Part shown: one piece after another, positions 30,845 through 42,613 of the stretch
Layout: every line of letters starts with the position of its first letter
Numbering within the stretch: position 1 is the first letter of the stretch
From: Phoma sp. XZ068
Lineage: Eukaryota; Ascomycota; Dothideomycetes; Pleosporales; Didymellaceae
NCBI GenBank assembly: GCA_004835665.1
Contig: RBKR01000001.1
Location: forward strand, 682,001 to 746,000
DNA length: 64,000 nucleotides
Reading direction: 5' to 3'
The notes under the pieces: model-generated
Databases searched by the model: none
What the model was told of the DNA's origin: nothing
The model's input: the letters and a program-made list of their open reading frames with translations, nothing else
Program-made: the position numbers and the translations under genes

Positions 30845-32015
30845 GAAGCGTTTTGTCCTGTTACCGTATTTAAACATCTTGGCTTTACATCCACTTACTA
30901 AAGTCTTGACGTACGAACTGAACGCACAAGCATTATTTGGGCCAGTTTTGGGGACTCTCTGCTCCGAAAGCAACGAAGCGTCTCCATTAACTAAATCGTT
31001 TTTCAAGCACCGCGTTGCGCATTAGAGCGAACAGGAGGTGAGTAGAAAATGCAAGCATCTGAGGGCTGAATTGACAGATTCAGTGAACGGCGCCGGATGT
31101 ATAACAGCAACAGCAACAACAAAGAAGTAAGAGTTTAGCCCGCTAGAACCATAACACTTAACAGAGAGTTCCAACGACCAACACTTCAAGTGCTTCCTTG
31201 GAGTTCGTCATGCTGGCACAAGGAATTGACTATTGCTAGTCGTATGCTTAGAATTGAGCAACAAGGCCTATGTCCTATTATGAAGCTAGACCGGTCCAAT
31301 GTTGCAACTGAATCCGCCGGAAAGATTTCCATGTGTTGAGTCATGGTGTGAAACGCTGTTCCATCTTGGCATAAGAAACATGTTCTCACGGGAGTCTGGG
31401 GGCTGTGTGAGTACCAGAATTCACTCAGGGAATAAGGTTCAGCACAGACAACAATAAGTTCAAACGAATGCATTTCGACTGCCCACGAACAGTCCAACTT
31501 AGCTGCCGTTGAACACACTTCGCAACAGTTCACGCCATGCTATGCAATGTGAATCCGTGCCTTTCCATAGACATGCTATGCATTAAATCATACCTGCTAG
31601 ATTCCACTGCTCAGTCAACACAACGCTAATGAAGTTTGAGAGAGTTCATGTTACCCGAATCTTCGTGAAAGACGATTCCACGTGACTGCTGCTTATTGCC
31701 AATGCCACAGAATGCTGGCAATTGTACAGATGTCAAGTGTATCACGTCAGTCTTTGGATTAGTGGCAGGGGTGTGCGAGAATGCGATTAATTGAGGCGCT
31801 GCTGCACAGATGTTGGTGCTAGCCCGCGCTAGCAGGGAATCCAATCCAAAGCCAGCCGCCCCCTGCTCCGCACTCGCTCTCTAGTCTCTCCCCTTCCCAA
31901 AGACGCCGGACGGCGACCATCCGGCTTTATACTGCATTGACCCCCAACGTCACGGCAATCCTGAACGCCGCCTAGTCGCCCTTGCGCACCACTTCACAAG
32001 CCTCGACATCGCGAA
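30845..32015. other. Intergenic region
   Basis: 1.2 kb without a convincing gene; frames are short and uneven. The right end is the promoter of the first Zn2Cys6 regulator gene. Confidence 0.4.
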
Positions 32016-34208
32016 ATGCAGCCCCGCCGCAGATTAGAGATCCCGCCCGTAAAGTCTGCCTGCTTAGCATGGTACGCGTTAGATTTAATGTAACTTTGCT
32101 GTTGACGATGTTGATGAAAGTTTAGTCGCGCCTCGAAGGCCCGCTGTGACGGTCAGAATCCATGCAATAGAGTAAGTACTCCAAGCACTGGGCTCTGGCC
32201 GAGTATAACCACATGGTTGACGCATCGCTGATTTCTGGAACAGTGTGGTGTCAATGGTAGGCATTGTGAATACAAGCCTAGTCGAAGAGGCCGAGTCGTC
32301 CGAGCACCGGCGACACCACCATCGACAAGTATCTCATCTGATTCGCCTACAAGTATACAAGATGGCTTCAGTGGTGCTGTTTCACACAAAAGGCCAAGAA
32401 CTTCCTCTGATCTGTACCGGGCATCGGATCCATACAGGGAGAGTACCGAGCCAACAAGTCCCCGACTTTACGAAAGCAAAAAAGCTATGTGAGCTTGGAA
32501 GTTAGCTTTCTATCTTCGACTCGGTCCTTCTAACGCTTGACAGTCTTGATGCCTACTACCTGTTCATACATCCCGGCTTCCCGGTCTTGCCTCCCCAAGG
32601 AACACAGCAAGCTCACCTAGTAGAAGAAGCCAATGTCCTTTGCTCAGAGTCACCACTAATTCATGCTATCGCTGCACTTATCGCGCTGGTGCCTAAGAGA
32701 TTAGAACGTGGATATGCCGCAACTCATGCTAGGGAAGCGCGCCATGACTACGCCGAACATTGCTCCAGACTGGCTCTCAAGGGAATCGATCGTGATATGG
32801 ACTCGCACGAACCATTAAGCCGCAGACCATTTCATCCAGACGTACCTGTCCGCTTTGAGAGTACAATTGCAGCTTTGATCGTTGCGGCCTACGAATACAA
32901 CTACCGCGGCAGCGTAATGAGAGCGCGAACTCGCATGGCTTCCGTCATCACAATGGCCATGGACGCGGGTCTGCACGACGTAGATCTCGAAATTAAAGCA
33001 GACAATGACTGCAAACAAAGGGTTTGGTCCATGATCGTAAGTAAATCCGGGCTGCCCCTCTCCGCCATATAATCTAACATACATGTTCAGCACTTCTTTG
33101 CAAATAAATTATCAATCATCCATCATCTGGTATATACTCTCCATTTCTACATCATAGACGAGCGTAGAGTAACAAGTTTATACAGCCACCATTAATGGCG
33201 ATCAGTGATCCAAGGTTCAAAACACCTTCGCCAACATTGAACGTCATTCCAGAGGTAGGATGTCTTGTATCAAATTATTGCAATATCTGAACTAATATAT
33301 GCAGCCTTGGGGACCAATGTTAGGCGCACAGGAAATACTGCTCACTCATCAAATATGCGCACCAACTTCCAAAGAGCTAGATGCCTTAGATTCGACTATT
33401 TGCGCATACATGAAAGAACTCGATCGTCCGCTTGTTGGTCGTGCGCCAGCTGATGCCGAATCACTAACAGCCCACAACTGGTGGGCTGTCGCTCGAATCG
33501 TTGTACACAGGTGAGTCTAACATTGTTGACGGAAAGAGTTCATTAGCTAACTATATCCATAGCGCGCGAATTAAGCTGCATCGTCTCTCAGCATTTGCTG
33601 ACATACCGGCCTTCGTGAACAAGCACTGCGACATGACTGCACTTCAGGACGCAAAACACTTTCCTTTTCCTGCCTCAAATTGTCAAGAGCTACCTTCTCC
33701 GGAATCACTGACAGACAGTCCAAAGACTGATGAGTGGTCGGCCGCGGAAGCCATAAGTCCGTTCAGCTCGCATGGATCAGCTGAAATCTGTCTGGAGTCA
33801 TCTTTCGTTGTTCTACGGATGTTCCGGTACTTGACCGAGGTCCTGGTGGACAGACACGTGCAACTGTTTGGGTTGCAAGACAACGAGGATGAAGAGAGTG
33901 CAATTAAATCGGCACTCCCGATAATAATGCCTTTAATGGCTTGCAGCGCAATGCAGGCGTGCTATGTCATGGTCATGACACTATACAAGGTCAAGTCTGC
34001 GCTTGTGTCTGACCAAACACCAGACGACGATTCAATCTTGCAGTCCAACCGAAGTTTTCAGGACACCGAGCGCTTAGTAGAGGAGTTGCGGCACGGTGTG
34101 AAAGACAGTCTTCATATGCTGGATAAATATCAAGTCGAGTTTGCGCACATCAAAGCGATGTACGAGGAGCTTAAGATGGTATACAAGGTCGCGTTTGTTG
34201 ATGTCTGA
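32016..34208 (+). CDS. Zn2Cys6 transcription factor, 599 aa, eight exons
   Basis: Model: exons 32016-32071, 32126-32171, 32244-32488, 32544-33036, 33091-33129, 33186-33254, 33305-33510 and 33563-34208. All seven introns are GT-AG (50-72 bp) and all phases agree. Residues 16-42 form a perfect binuclear cluster, CX2CX6CX5CX2CX6C: CLACRASKARCDGQNPC, then NRCGVNGRHC. It is encoded across three exons. A basic linker (KPSRRGRVVR) follows. From ~115, LDAYYLFIHPGFPVLPP starts the fungal-specific regulatory domain, which continues through RVWSMI and WGPMLGAQEILLTHQ. Such proteins bind CGG-containing sites in the nucleus. The target pathway is unknown; no biosynthetic cluster surrounds it. Confidence 0.85.
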
Positions 34209-34811
34209 GCCTCAGACGCCAAGCAAACAACCTCACCACGTTTCCGGATGGCTACAAATAGCTCTGGGGCGACGCTGCGCGGAGAAGGAACATCCTGCAG
34301 CAAATCTTGTCTGCCTGTATCGTTATGTCCTTGCACCACCCGACTTGAATTTCTTTGAGACTGTGGCCTTCGCAGCGACACAATATCGCTCACAGGGTCC
34401 ATATGGATTTCGGACTTGGAAAGCGGAGGTGAGTGAGGTCTGTCGCAGTCAAGACGGGCTCTTCTGTTTGATAATTAGAATGATTTGACTGGAAGCGGGC
34501 GCCTATATCTACAGTCCTTTCCAGCTTCTTTGTGATCAAATTGTTAAGCTTTGTATCAAAGCCTTCCTCATCAGATAAAAGATAATAAATATTCTTCCTC
34601 CTGTGCACTGACAGAACAAGTTCCAAAGTCATACATATTTTGACCGCAGCTGGGGTTTCGGCGCGCTATGGTTGAGACTCTAACTCGCATTCGGTTAGCG
34701 AATTTTGTCTTACCTCAGCGGTCTACATATCAACAGACTCGCTTGCCGTCCGCGATTGCTCAACTCTCAATCACGCAAAACCAAAATTCTTACGCAAAAA
34801 CGCCACCAGCA
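34209..34811. other. Intergenic region
   Basis: No separate gene. An ATG at 34668 is in frame with the methyltransferase and could extend it by 48 residues. Confidence 0.4.
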
Positions 34812-35744
34812 ATGGACAAGCCAACCCTGCGGGAAGTCATTACCGGGCTCCTTGAGCCCTGGCAATTCATGCTAGTAGCTTGCTCTTATCTTCCCTCCAC
34901 CATTTCCCACCTCTATAAAACGTCCAGTCTTTCCTCCTTGTTTTCCTGGGATGCATTCCAAAATGCTTGGTTCAGCAAGTTCTGGGCCTGGGCCGGCCCA
35001 CGTATTCGCGAGGGAAACGGGCCCCGAATAACCGCTTTACTTGAAGGCAGAGTGACGGGCGCTCAAGTTGTCGACGAAGTGGTGGGTGAGCCGATTAGTG
35101 GGGTAGTCTTGGATATCGGTCCAGGCCTGGGATACTGGGTAGACTTGTACGCGCGTACGGAGGTGCCGCTCAAGAGCGAAGATGGATCTGCGAGAAAAAG
35201 AGAGGGTAAAGGTAAAGGAATCACGAAGGTTTATGGCGTCGAGCCGAATGCGCAGGCGCACTCTGGGCTTCGACAGCGCGCAAACGCGGCTGGACTTGAC
35301 GGCATATATGAGATCCTGCCGGTGGGAATTGAGGATATTGCCAAAGACTCGGTCGTGAAGAAAGGTAGTGTGGATGCGATTGTCAGCCTGCTGTGTCTGT
35401 GCAGCATTCCCCAGCCGGAGAAGAACATCAAAGAGCTGCATAGCTATCTGAAACCGGGCGGCAGGTGGTATCTCTACGAGCATGTGGTTGTCAAGGGCTA
35501 TTGGCCTATGCAACTGTATCAAAGTAAGTCGCTCTTGTGATGTCGACTAAGACAGTGCTAATCTTGGATCACAGGATTTGTCAATCTGTTTTGGCCACAT
35601 GCACTCGGAGGCTGCCAACTGTGCCGGGACACCGAGAAGTCTCTACGAGAAGCCGGGCCGTGGTCAAAGGTGGATCTCAAGCAGCCGCCCATAGAACCGT
35701 GGCATGCGACCGTTCCCCATATCTTTGGGACGCTGACCAAGTAG
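34812..35744 (+). CDS. METTL7-like SAM methyltransferase, 293 aa, two exons
   Basis: Model: exon 34812-35523, intron 35524-35574 (gtaagt...gatcacag, 51 bp) and exon 35575-35744. The SAM-binding motif I is VVLDIGPGLGYWVDLY, with the acidic end of strand 2 in VYGVEPNA and DAIVSLLCLCSIPQP as motif II. The C-terminal segment (FWPHALGGCQLCRDTE) is typical of METTL7/TMT1-type enzymes, which methylate thiols in mammals. A hydrophobic N-terminal helix (PWQFMLVACSYLPSTI) may anchor it to ER or lipid droplets. I chose the ATG at 34812 because family members start just before TLREVITGLLEPWQF; the ATG at 34668 would add a basic, Ser/Thr-rich leader. Confidence 0.82.
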
Positions 35745-37114
35745 GCGCTGGCTTATGGTTTGGAAGAAATGCCTTTCCTCGGACAACATTGGAGCCACCT
35801 ATTCGCGGAAACTGAATCGACTATAGGGAAATTGCGGGAGACTTCTTTCAGTCGTGGGTCCTCACCGTAAGATTGAGCTTGGCATCTGCTGGTAGATTAG
35901 GGGTGGGGTTTGGTTCTGCTGTAAGGGATCTATTGAGAGAGTTTGGGTACTGGATAGTAACAAGGTGTAATTATTACTCAAGGTTTGCAAGGTGTTACAG
36001 TATAGTTTGCGTATTCAATATTACCAATAGAGGGATCTGGCACATGCGACACTGCCCAGTATCTCAAGATCTGTTGTATGTGGCCACGAGTTTGTAGGAG
36101 ACACTCATAACGAAAGAATCTGCCCCTGATAACTGAGCCGAATCCGCATAGAGGGTTTTTTTTTCACATTTCCCATCAGAAGAGTGCAATCAGTGTGCAA
36201 AGAATCGCAGTACTGAAAAGACACAATTTCTACGGATCAAACAAGCCATTTGGATGCATAGACTGCGATGCATGTTTGAGCAGACCGAGGAATGCACCCT
36301 ACATGCGATTGAAACTAAACATATCGATAAACTACTAGATCCTATTGCGGCCCTCTTTGCTGAGAACTACAAGATGCGAGACCTGCGAATGATGAAACAT
36401 CGTATATTACTTAGGGCCCCCTTACCTGGAACAATTGCCTGCGGTATGTACCGCTGCAGTTAACAGGTCACAAAAAGCGAAATCAAATGTCGACAAGGTC
36501 AGAGGGGATTAGCTGGTAAGCAAAAACAGTGCAAGTATGATGTTAGCGATCGCTCATCCTTTAGGCGTAGCTCTATCAGCTTTGAGATGGATGAATATAT
36601 AAGGATATTATTTCTAAAACAGCAACTCATTTTCGTAGTACAGACATGAAGACCGGACATGGGAGACATCGCATTCTTTCCCACTCGCTTTCGATAAGAC
36701 CTTCCCTGCTTACCACAGCTTCCACGTAACCTCGTTACCGCTTCAGACTATGCATTTGATCAGGGCTCGAAATAGTCATCGACAGTATGCGAGGAGGACG
36801 TACGAAAAGAATGACAGCAAGGGAAGGAAGAAACAAAAAAAGATAACGTCGCGCGACACGAACACAGGGACAAGAGCGTCGTACTAAAAAATCTAAAGAT
36901 ATTGACTTTTCCTGATTCTTGCTGACGTGCACAAAATGTGCCCATACGTCTGGAGCACGAATTCCCTAAGCTGCATGTTTGTTGTAACTTTGTAGCTGTC
37001 CCTGAGTGCCATTTTGTTACTGGTGTTGTCGTCGAAGTCGATAGTGAGGATCAGACGCATGTACACCTCCACTCAGGAAGGTGTAAAGTACGTCTCAGGC
37101 TGATCCATACCCAT
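35745..37114. other. Gene-poor stretch
   Basis: 1.4 kb with only short frames and a run of nine T near 36158. It looks somewhat A/T-rich compared with its neighbours. No transposon feature was recognised. Confidence 0.4.
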
Positions 37115-38018
37115 CTAAGCCAAATCTATCCAATGGAAGTACTCGAATCCAGCGCTGAACGGCGCATCCTGCCAGAAAAGTATCTCAATCCCAGCTCTCA
37201 ATGCTGTGACATCGACGCTCCTCTTGGGTTGCCTCTTACGATTTTGTGACTTTACAATCCAGGAATTGGTACCATTCGCCAAGTTCCGGGGCGTGCTACT
37301 GAAAGGAAACCCAGAGTAGCGATTCCAGGTTCTCATTCTTTGGATGTGTGCGTCAGCTCCCATCCACGACTCCGTTGCTACCTGCTTGACACCTACACGA
37401 ACACGCGGCTTGAGGTTCGGTATGATTTGAAGCTGGTCAACATGCTCGCTGAAGTACGTGGCCCATTTGACCTGCCTATACGTACGCGGTGGTGCTATTA
37501 GGTCGCGAAGCAGTTGATACATGTTCCTGAAGCGGGGCCGGTCTTCGATGCCTGTGTGTGCAAGTTCGAGTGTCGTGCGAGGCCTTTGACTGAGAAAATT
37601 TCAAGGCCGAATACAAATCGACTGATCTATCGGTACCGAGGGGTAAGGAAAGTGTGATCGTTGAGATCGCCGACCAAGCGCCCTGGGGCATGATGAAGTC
37701 GAGTATGAAGTTGGCAGCGTCGTTGAACCGGACAAGAGGGCGGATGCTCTGGTAGTAAATGTGCAGGAATTCCCGGCGGACTTGCTGGTTGACGTGGGCG
37801 AGGTGGAAGAAGATTTGAGTGCTTTTCTCGCCAGGCAGCACGCGCCTGTAGCGGGTGAGTTTGATGCTTTGGCTGTTGCAGATGATCTCGTAGATGGCAT
37901 AGCGCATTTCTAGCGAACGTCGTTAGTGCACTATTGTCACTCGAATGCCGTACGTACCAGCTGAAAGGTCTAGAAATCTGAAGACCATGGCCTCTACGGG
38001 CCTTAGTGAAAGTTCCAT
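37115..38018 (-). CDS. F-box/2EXR-like protein C, two exons, apparent frameshift (possible pseudogene)
   Basis: Model: exon 38018-37958, intron 37957-37910 (gtacgt...cactaacgacgttcgctag) and exon 37909 onward. The junction restores FLDLSAEMRYAIYEIIC, with the intron at exactly the same codon and phase as in protein A. The second motif is HLAHVNQQVRREFLHIYY. After DLYSALKFS the first frame runs into low-quality sequence and stops at 37476. A second frame, opened by a TGA just before the run AAATTTT, continues with LSQRPRTTLELAHTGIED to a stop at 37115. The switch falls at about 37590-37601. It is either a sequencing indel in the homopolymer or a true frameshift. Read through, the protein would resemble A and B in length. 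Confidence 0.55.
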
Positions 38019-38981
38019 GATGTCTGCCTGTGCAGGAACGGCTATCAATGTGATAGTTGTAGGTGACGAAGTGTGGTTGAAACTGGCGAGAAGCTGTGCT
38101 TAAGATCTAGCATCGCAGTTGCCTTGAACCCATATGACTATAGTCACTCGTGGTGAAGGTCGGTAAAGTGGATCTAAAGACCTAGCGATGCGTTTTTGGT
38201 CATGAGGCTATACTTACTCGAGGTGAAGGTGCTTCCAACGTCGCCGCTGTAACCCTACCCAGCCCGTAAACATTGACAACGCCTTCACCATATGCTGCGT
38301 GGAAAAAGACTTCGCCCCGAAGCCTAGATCATATTGTTTTGGACGTTGTGCACTTCCGCAGTCATTGCTAGCATCTGAGGAAGGTGTATATGATCGAACA
38401 GGATGGCACTCTGAATATGACAAAGGGAAACGAACAAGACAGATCGAAATGCATGGTAAGGTTGTTATTGCGTGCCGATCCTGTCGGTCGCCAAAAGTCT
38501 AGATGCTATAATAGGAATCATCGAAGGGTATCTGAATGTGTAACACCTCTCAGTATGTGTAGGTCCGCCGCTGGCGTATATGTCAATTGCTGACTATCCA
38601 TCAACATGCCACAGTCCTGTCATTTGAAACTCCGTGCTCACACCCGAAGAGGGTAAACATTCCACACAAACATTGGACGCCACAGTTCGGTTATCGGCTG
38701 TCTCGCCAAGCTCTGTCCAAGCCTGCGGGCTTTGGCATCCTTGGAGCCCCGTGGCGCAGCTCGTCTCGTATTTCGGGCGCAGCCGTGCGGCTCAAACACT
38801 TTCAGACGTGTCGACAGGGCGATACGAGGACAAACGAGACGACGATGTTCTCCATATCATGATGCGTCGAATAAGGAAGCTGCCGTGTATGAGTTGGAGA
38901 TTCTGAGTACAATTCATATCGTTTTGTGCTTCTTCAGCGGCCTATGCTGACCTGCTGGATGCTCTTGATGTTGGAAAGCAC
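38019..38981. other. Intergenic region
   Basis: Nearly 1 kb without a convincing gene. Short plus-strand frames overlap each other and show no motif. Confidence 0.4.
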
Positions 38982-39935
38982 TCACAATAGCCCTATCAGC
39001 ACGGCAAAACCAATGATAAAGTTACCAACTGGGTGTTTGATGCCAGCCTTCAGCATGCCGCCCGCACTCGTCTGATCTCCGTCACTCTGGTTCTCGTCGT
39101 TGCTTGTGTTCTTGTTGGCAGCCTTCTTTGCAAGATCTGCAACCCACGTCGACGCGTTGTCGCTGTACTTGTCGAAGTAGTCCAGATGAAAGGACATCTC
39201 CGTGTTCTCGGTATGGGGCGCGCAGATGGGGTCGCGTGGCTGGCAGTATTCGCGCAGAATGCCGGCGTCGGCGTACGGCTTTAGGCCCGCGTTCTGCTCG
39301 GCGGTTCGAGGAGCACCACCGTCGCTAATCTCGCCACCGCCGACGGTCCAGGTCATGTTCGCTGAGCGACGCGTGGGGCCGTACATGAGGGCTGCTGCGA
39401 CTACCAATTGTTAGTGATGGCATGGTCTGGAGAACTTCGCGTACGTACCCTTTGACCCAGGCGTGGTCGAGATGTCCATAGCCGGGTTGCTCTCCTGCAT
39501 GCAGCCCCAGAGCTCGCCGCCTCCACCTCCCAAAATGTCGAGGCCAACGCTACCACCCTGGCTAAAGCCCATCAGGATCAGGTGGCTGTCCGGGCAGCGC
39601 TCTGTGTAGTTGCGCATCTGCGCAGCGCCGTTGATTGCGCCCTCGTGAGCACTCTTGCACCACCTGTCCCCGCCATTCATCGCCGCGTACTCGATATCCT
39701 CATAGCCACAGGCATTCGGGGTGCTCTCGGTGTTGAGCTTGTCGCACACTTTAGCCACCGTCGAGATGACATGGCCAGGGTAGGGCGAGGTGGAGCCGCG
39801 GAGGAGGAAGTGGTGGTATTGCTGGCAGTCGTTGGTCTTGAGCGTCTCGTACTGTGGGCAATCCTCGAGTTTGGTGCAGACAGCGAGCGCTGCGGAGGCA
39901 TAGAGCCCGGCGAGGGCGAGGGACCGGGTGATCAT
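38982..39935 (-). CDS. Secreted CE5 cutinase/acetylxylan-esterase-type enzyme, probable GPI anchor, 301 aa, two exons
   Basis: Model: exon 39935-39449, intron 39448-39401 (gtacgt...cactaacaattggtag, 48 bp) and exon 39400-38982. A signal peptide covers ~1-18. The nucleophile elbow is ILMGFSQGGSV (Ser125). The downstream DPICA (Asp) and EMSFHLDYF (His) complete the CE5 triad in the usual order. Several cysteines fit the family's disulphides. After the domain comes a Ser/Asn/Asp-rich linker and a terminal hydrophobic stretch (NFIIGFAVLIGLL) with small residues before it, which suggests GPI anchoring to the plasma membrane or wall. It likely deacetylates xylan or cleaves cutin esters. A splice donor overlapping the stop (gtgagt) could in principle extend the tail. 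Confidence 0.85.
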
Positions 39936-42613
39936 TGTGTTTGAGAAGGAGCGACCTAGCAAGAAGAAACCGCGTAAAATGACGCAGAGGACTGAAGAAA
40001 CGACGCCTGGAAATGCAAGACGAACGATTGAATGCTCGCTAAAAGGTCAAGATGCTAAAAGCAGCAAGCACGTCAAAGCAGGCAAATGTACAGTGTACGG
40101 GGTATAGTGAGAGCAAAGGGAAGCCGGCGTCAGAGTAGTACCCGCCTACTCCAGGGTTGTGTGGGGACGATCACCGCCATCAAGGCGAGGCATCATTTCG
40201 AGGCCAAGTTTCAAATCGCAGGAAAGAGCAGACGCGTTCGCTCCCGCCAAGAGCGCCTGCCTCACGCTTGTTCCACCCTGAGTGGTCGCACTTTGGTAAC
40301 GATTGACATCACGCCAAGCCGCGTACTCGGTTAAACGGCGTCAAGCGCGAAGAAGCGCGGGAAGCAGCCACCCGCCATGCCGCCTTGAATCTTCACTGCC
40401 ACACATGCTCATCACCATGAGACGCTGACCAAGCCTAGCCTGAGCTACAACAGATTTGAAGACTATCGGCATCTTCAGAAGAGCTCTGGCGGCGTTGCAG
40501 ACGCTGTCTTGATCAAGAGGGAGGAGCATTGCATTCATCTCAACGACTAGGGAGCCGCGCGTCAAAGCAACTCCTTGCCGTCTTCAATGTCTGATAGACT
40601 GACTCGATTTATTTCCACTTTCCCGCCGAGCGGGTTGGCGGCTCTCAACCAAGCCATCCAATTTCTAATCCGACACCGACAATTGCACAGCATTCGCATG
40701 AATTTCACCGTCAGCGACAACAACTCCCACAGTGACTATTGCAAGACAACCTATAGCGACATCTCTGAGTTGATGCAATATGACCACAGCGAAATTATCA
40801 ATACGCAAGCGCTACTGTACCCGTCAGCAGTGTTTTCTTACCGTTGCAACTTTCTCCAGCAGCCTTATGTTGGTCAGGGTTTGTTAAGCAGTCTTACAAT
40901 GAAACAATATGGTTGTTTTTCGACTCGATTGGAGAAGCCATGCCGTTACACCACATCTCGAAGTTGCCATATCGGATTGGAGACCTTAGAACCCTCAGCA
41001 TGATGGAAACCACAATGCATAGTAACCTGTGGGTCCGGAGTATTCGGAGCTGCTTCGTCGAAGCCTCCTACTCCAAAGGGTAGGAGTCTCCGGCTACAAC
41101 ACATACAAAACAGCGCGCACCCTCTTTAAATACAGTTGTTTCATTGACAGCAACAGTACCATAGGAGAAATCACAACAACAACAACCGAAGTTATGGAAT
41201 CTCATACTCCCGTCAGCAACATCACGGAAACTTCCTACGGACGAAACAGTGAAGCAGTTTCCAGAGCAAACCTCCCAAGGCAGTGTTCTCCGTAATCAAC
41301 AGTACCATCACTAAGTGGACATACTTGACAGTCCTGCACACCTTTCAATACAGTCCAGGTTGGATATCTTTGCCCTCGGGACGAACTCGAGACCTGTCAA
41401 ATACCTCACGCAGAGCCTGGAGATACTTCCCAACGGATGGGTACTTTGATGCGTTGATTTGGTCCGATGTACTACCTTCTGGGTTGCAGTCAGGAGCTGC
41501 CAAGCATGCCCATCCTGTACATTTCCCTCGGTCCACCTACACCACCGTAGAGCCGGACGATTCGCAAGCATCTACTATGGAGCCAAGTTCGGCAAGCTAC
41601 AGCACAGAGTCGGTATCTGCTCGTCTCCTGTTCCCTATGCGCATTTCCAGGCTACTTCATCTCAAGTTCCACTGCCCGAAATTCTTGTGCATTTGAAAGG
41701 CAAGTTCCATCTCATTACCAAAGAGTCCCACCTTCATCGCACGTCCCCGTGGTCACTCGCCGGCCACCCGATACAGTCGCACGCTTCACTTTTGCGCACC
41801 GCATCCATTGATGAGATGATCCCTATCCCGCGCAAACAATGGATCTGGCGGAGTCTGGAGACCCTTATCATCTCGTTAGATCAGCAAGAGCACGTCTTCC
41901 GATGTGTCTAACCCCAACCTTTGCCGTGGCGTTGCTGTGCCGAGTACCGCCGGATCTGGAAGAAACTGCTCCGTTTGGCTGAGCTCAGCTCGGCGTACGC
42001 AAGACAAGGTGCGGCTCTCACTAGCGCGGCCATTCCCGAACACGATTTACGTCATATTAGACCCTTCTACTCCACGCCCACGAGGAGTTTGTGATGCATC
42101 ATGATGGTAGCATGTGTGGAGGTGGAGCGCCCCTACGTCTGGGATTGACGGATTCGAGATGCCATCCGCCAGCTATGTGAGGTACAGATCAGGGACTTCA
42201 AAGACCCAAGACTCAGATGGTCCACATGCCTGAAATGGAGAAAAATACCGTCGCCTCATTCATCCAAGACTGAGCTTAAGGGCCCTTTGCACGTTGCGCC
42301 TAGCGCCTCGAGACCGGTCTATCGGATACGCCTCAAGGATGCTCCCATACGCTACAGCAACTGGGTTTCGACCAACGGTAACCCTACGTAATTCTGAACT
42401 TGCCTCCATGCTCCACCTCCACAATAACGTGCGGCTCCGCTGCAATTTCTTTAAATCGCTCTTAGGTCTTCTTCACTTTGCCTTCAGCTTCTCCACCTTG
42501 AGAAGTCCACAGCTCAGCCATTGACCTTTCTTATCCTCAATCAACAACAACACCAACCAAACACTACTGCCATAACAAACAAGGTATAGGCGTGAGCCAT
42601 TGACACGTTCAAT
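39936..42613. other. Long stretch without a confident gene; scattered coding-like fragments
   Basis: 2.7 kb. Plus-strand frames at about 40590-41003, 41029-41295, 41283-41696 and 41459-41911 are long for chance, but their ends do not join with clean introns. They show no recognised domain. This may be a decayed gene or a multi-exon gene I could not assemble. The right end is the AAAP promoter; small CAA-rich runs lie near 41175 and 42545. Confidence 0.35.

Noticed and set aside
16169..34208. A secondary-metabolite gene cluster
   Set aside because: Regulators, transporters and a methyltransferase are present, but there is no polyketide synthase, peptide synthetase, terpene synthase or dimethylallyl transferase backbone gene.
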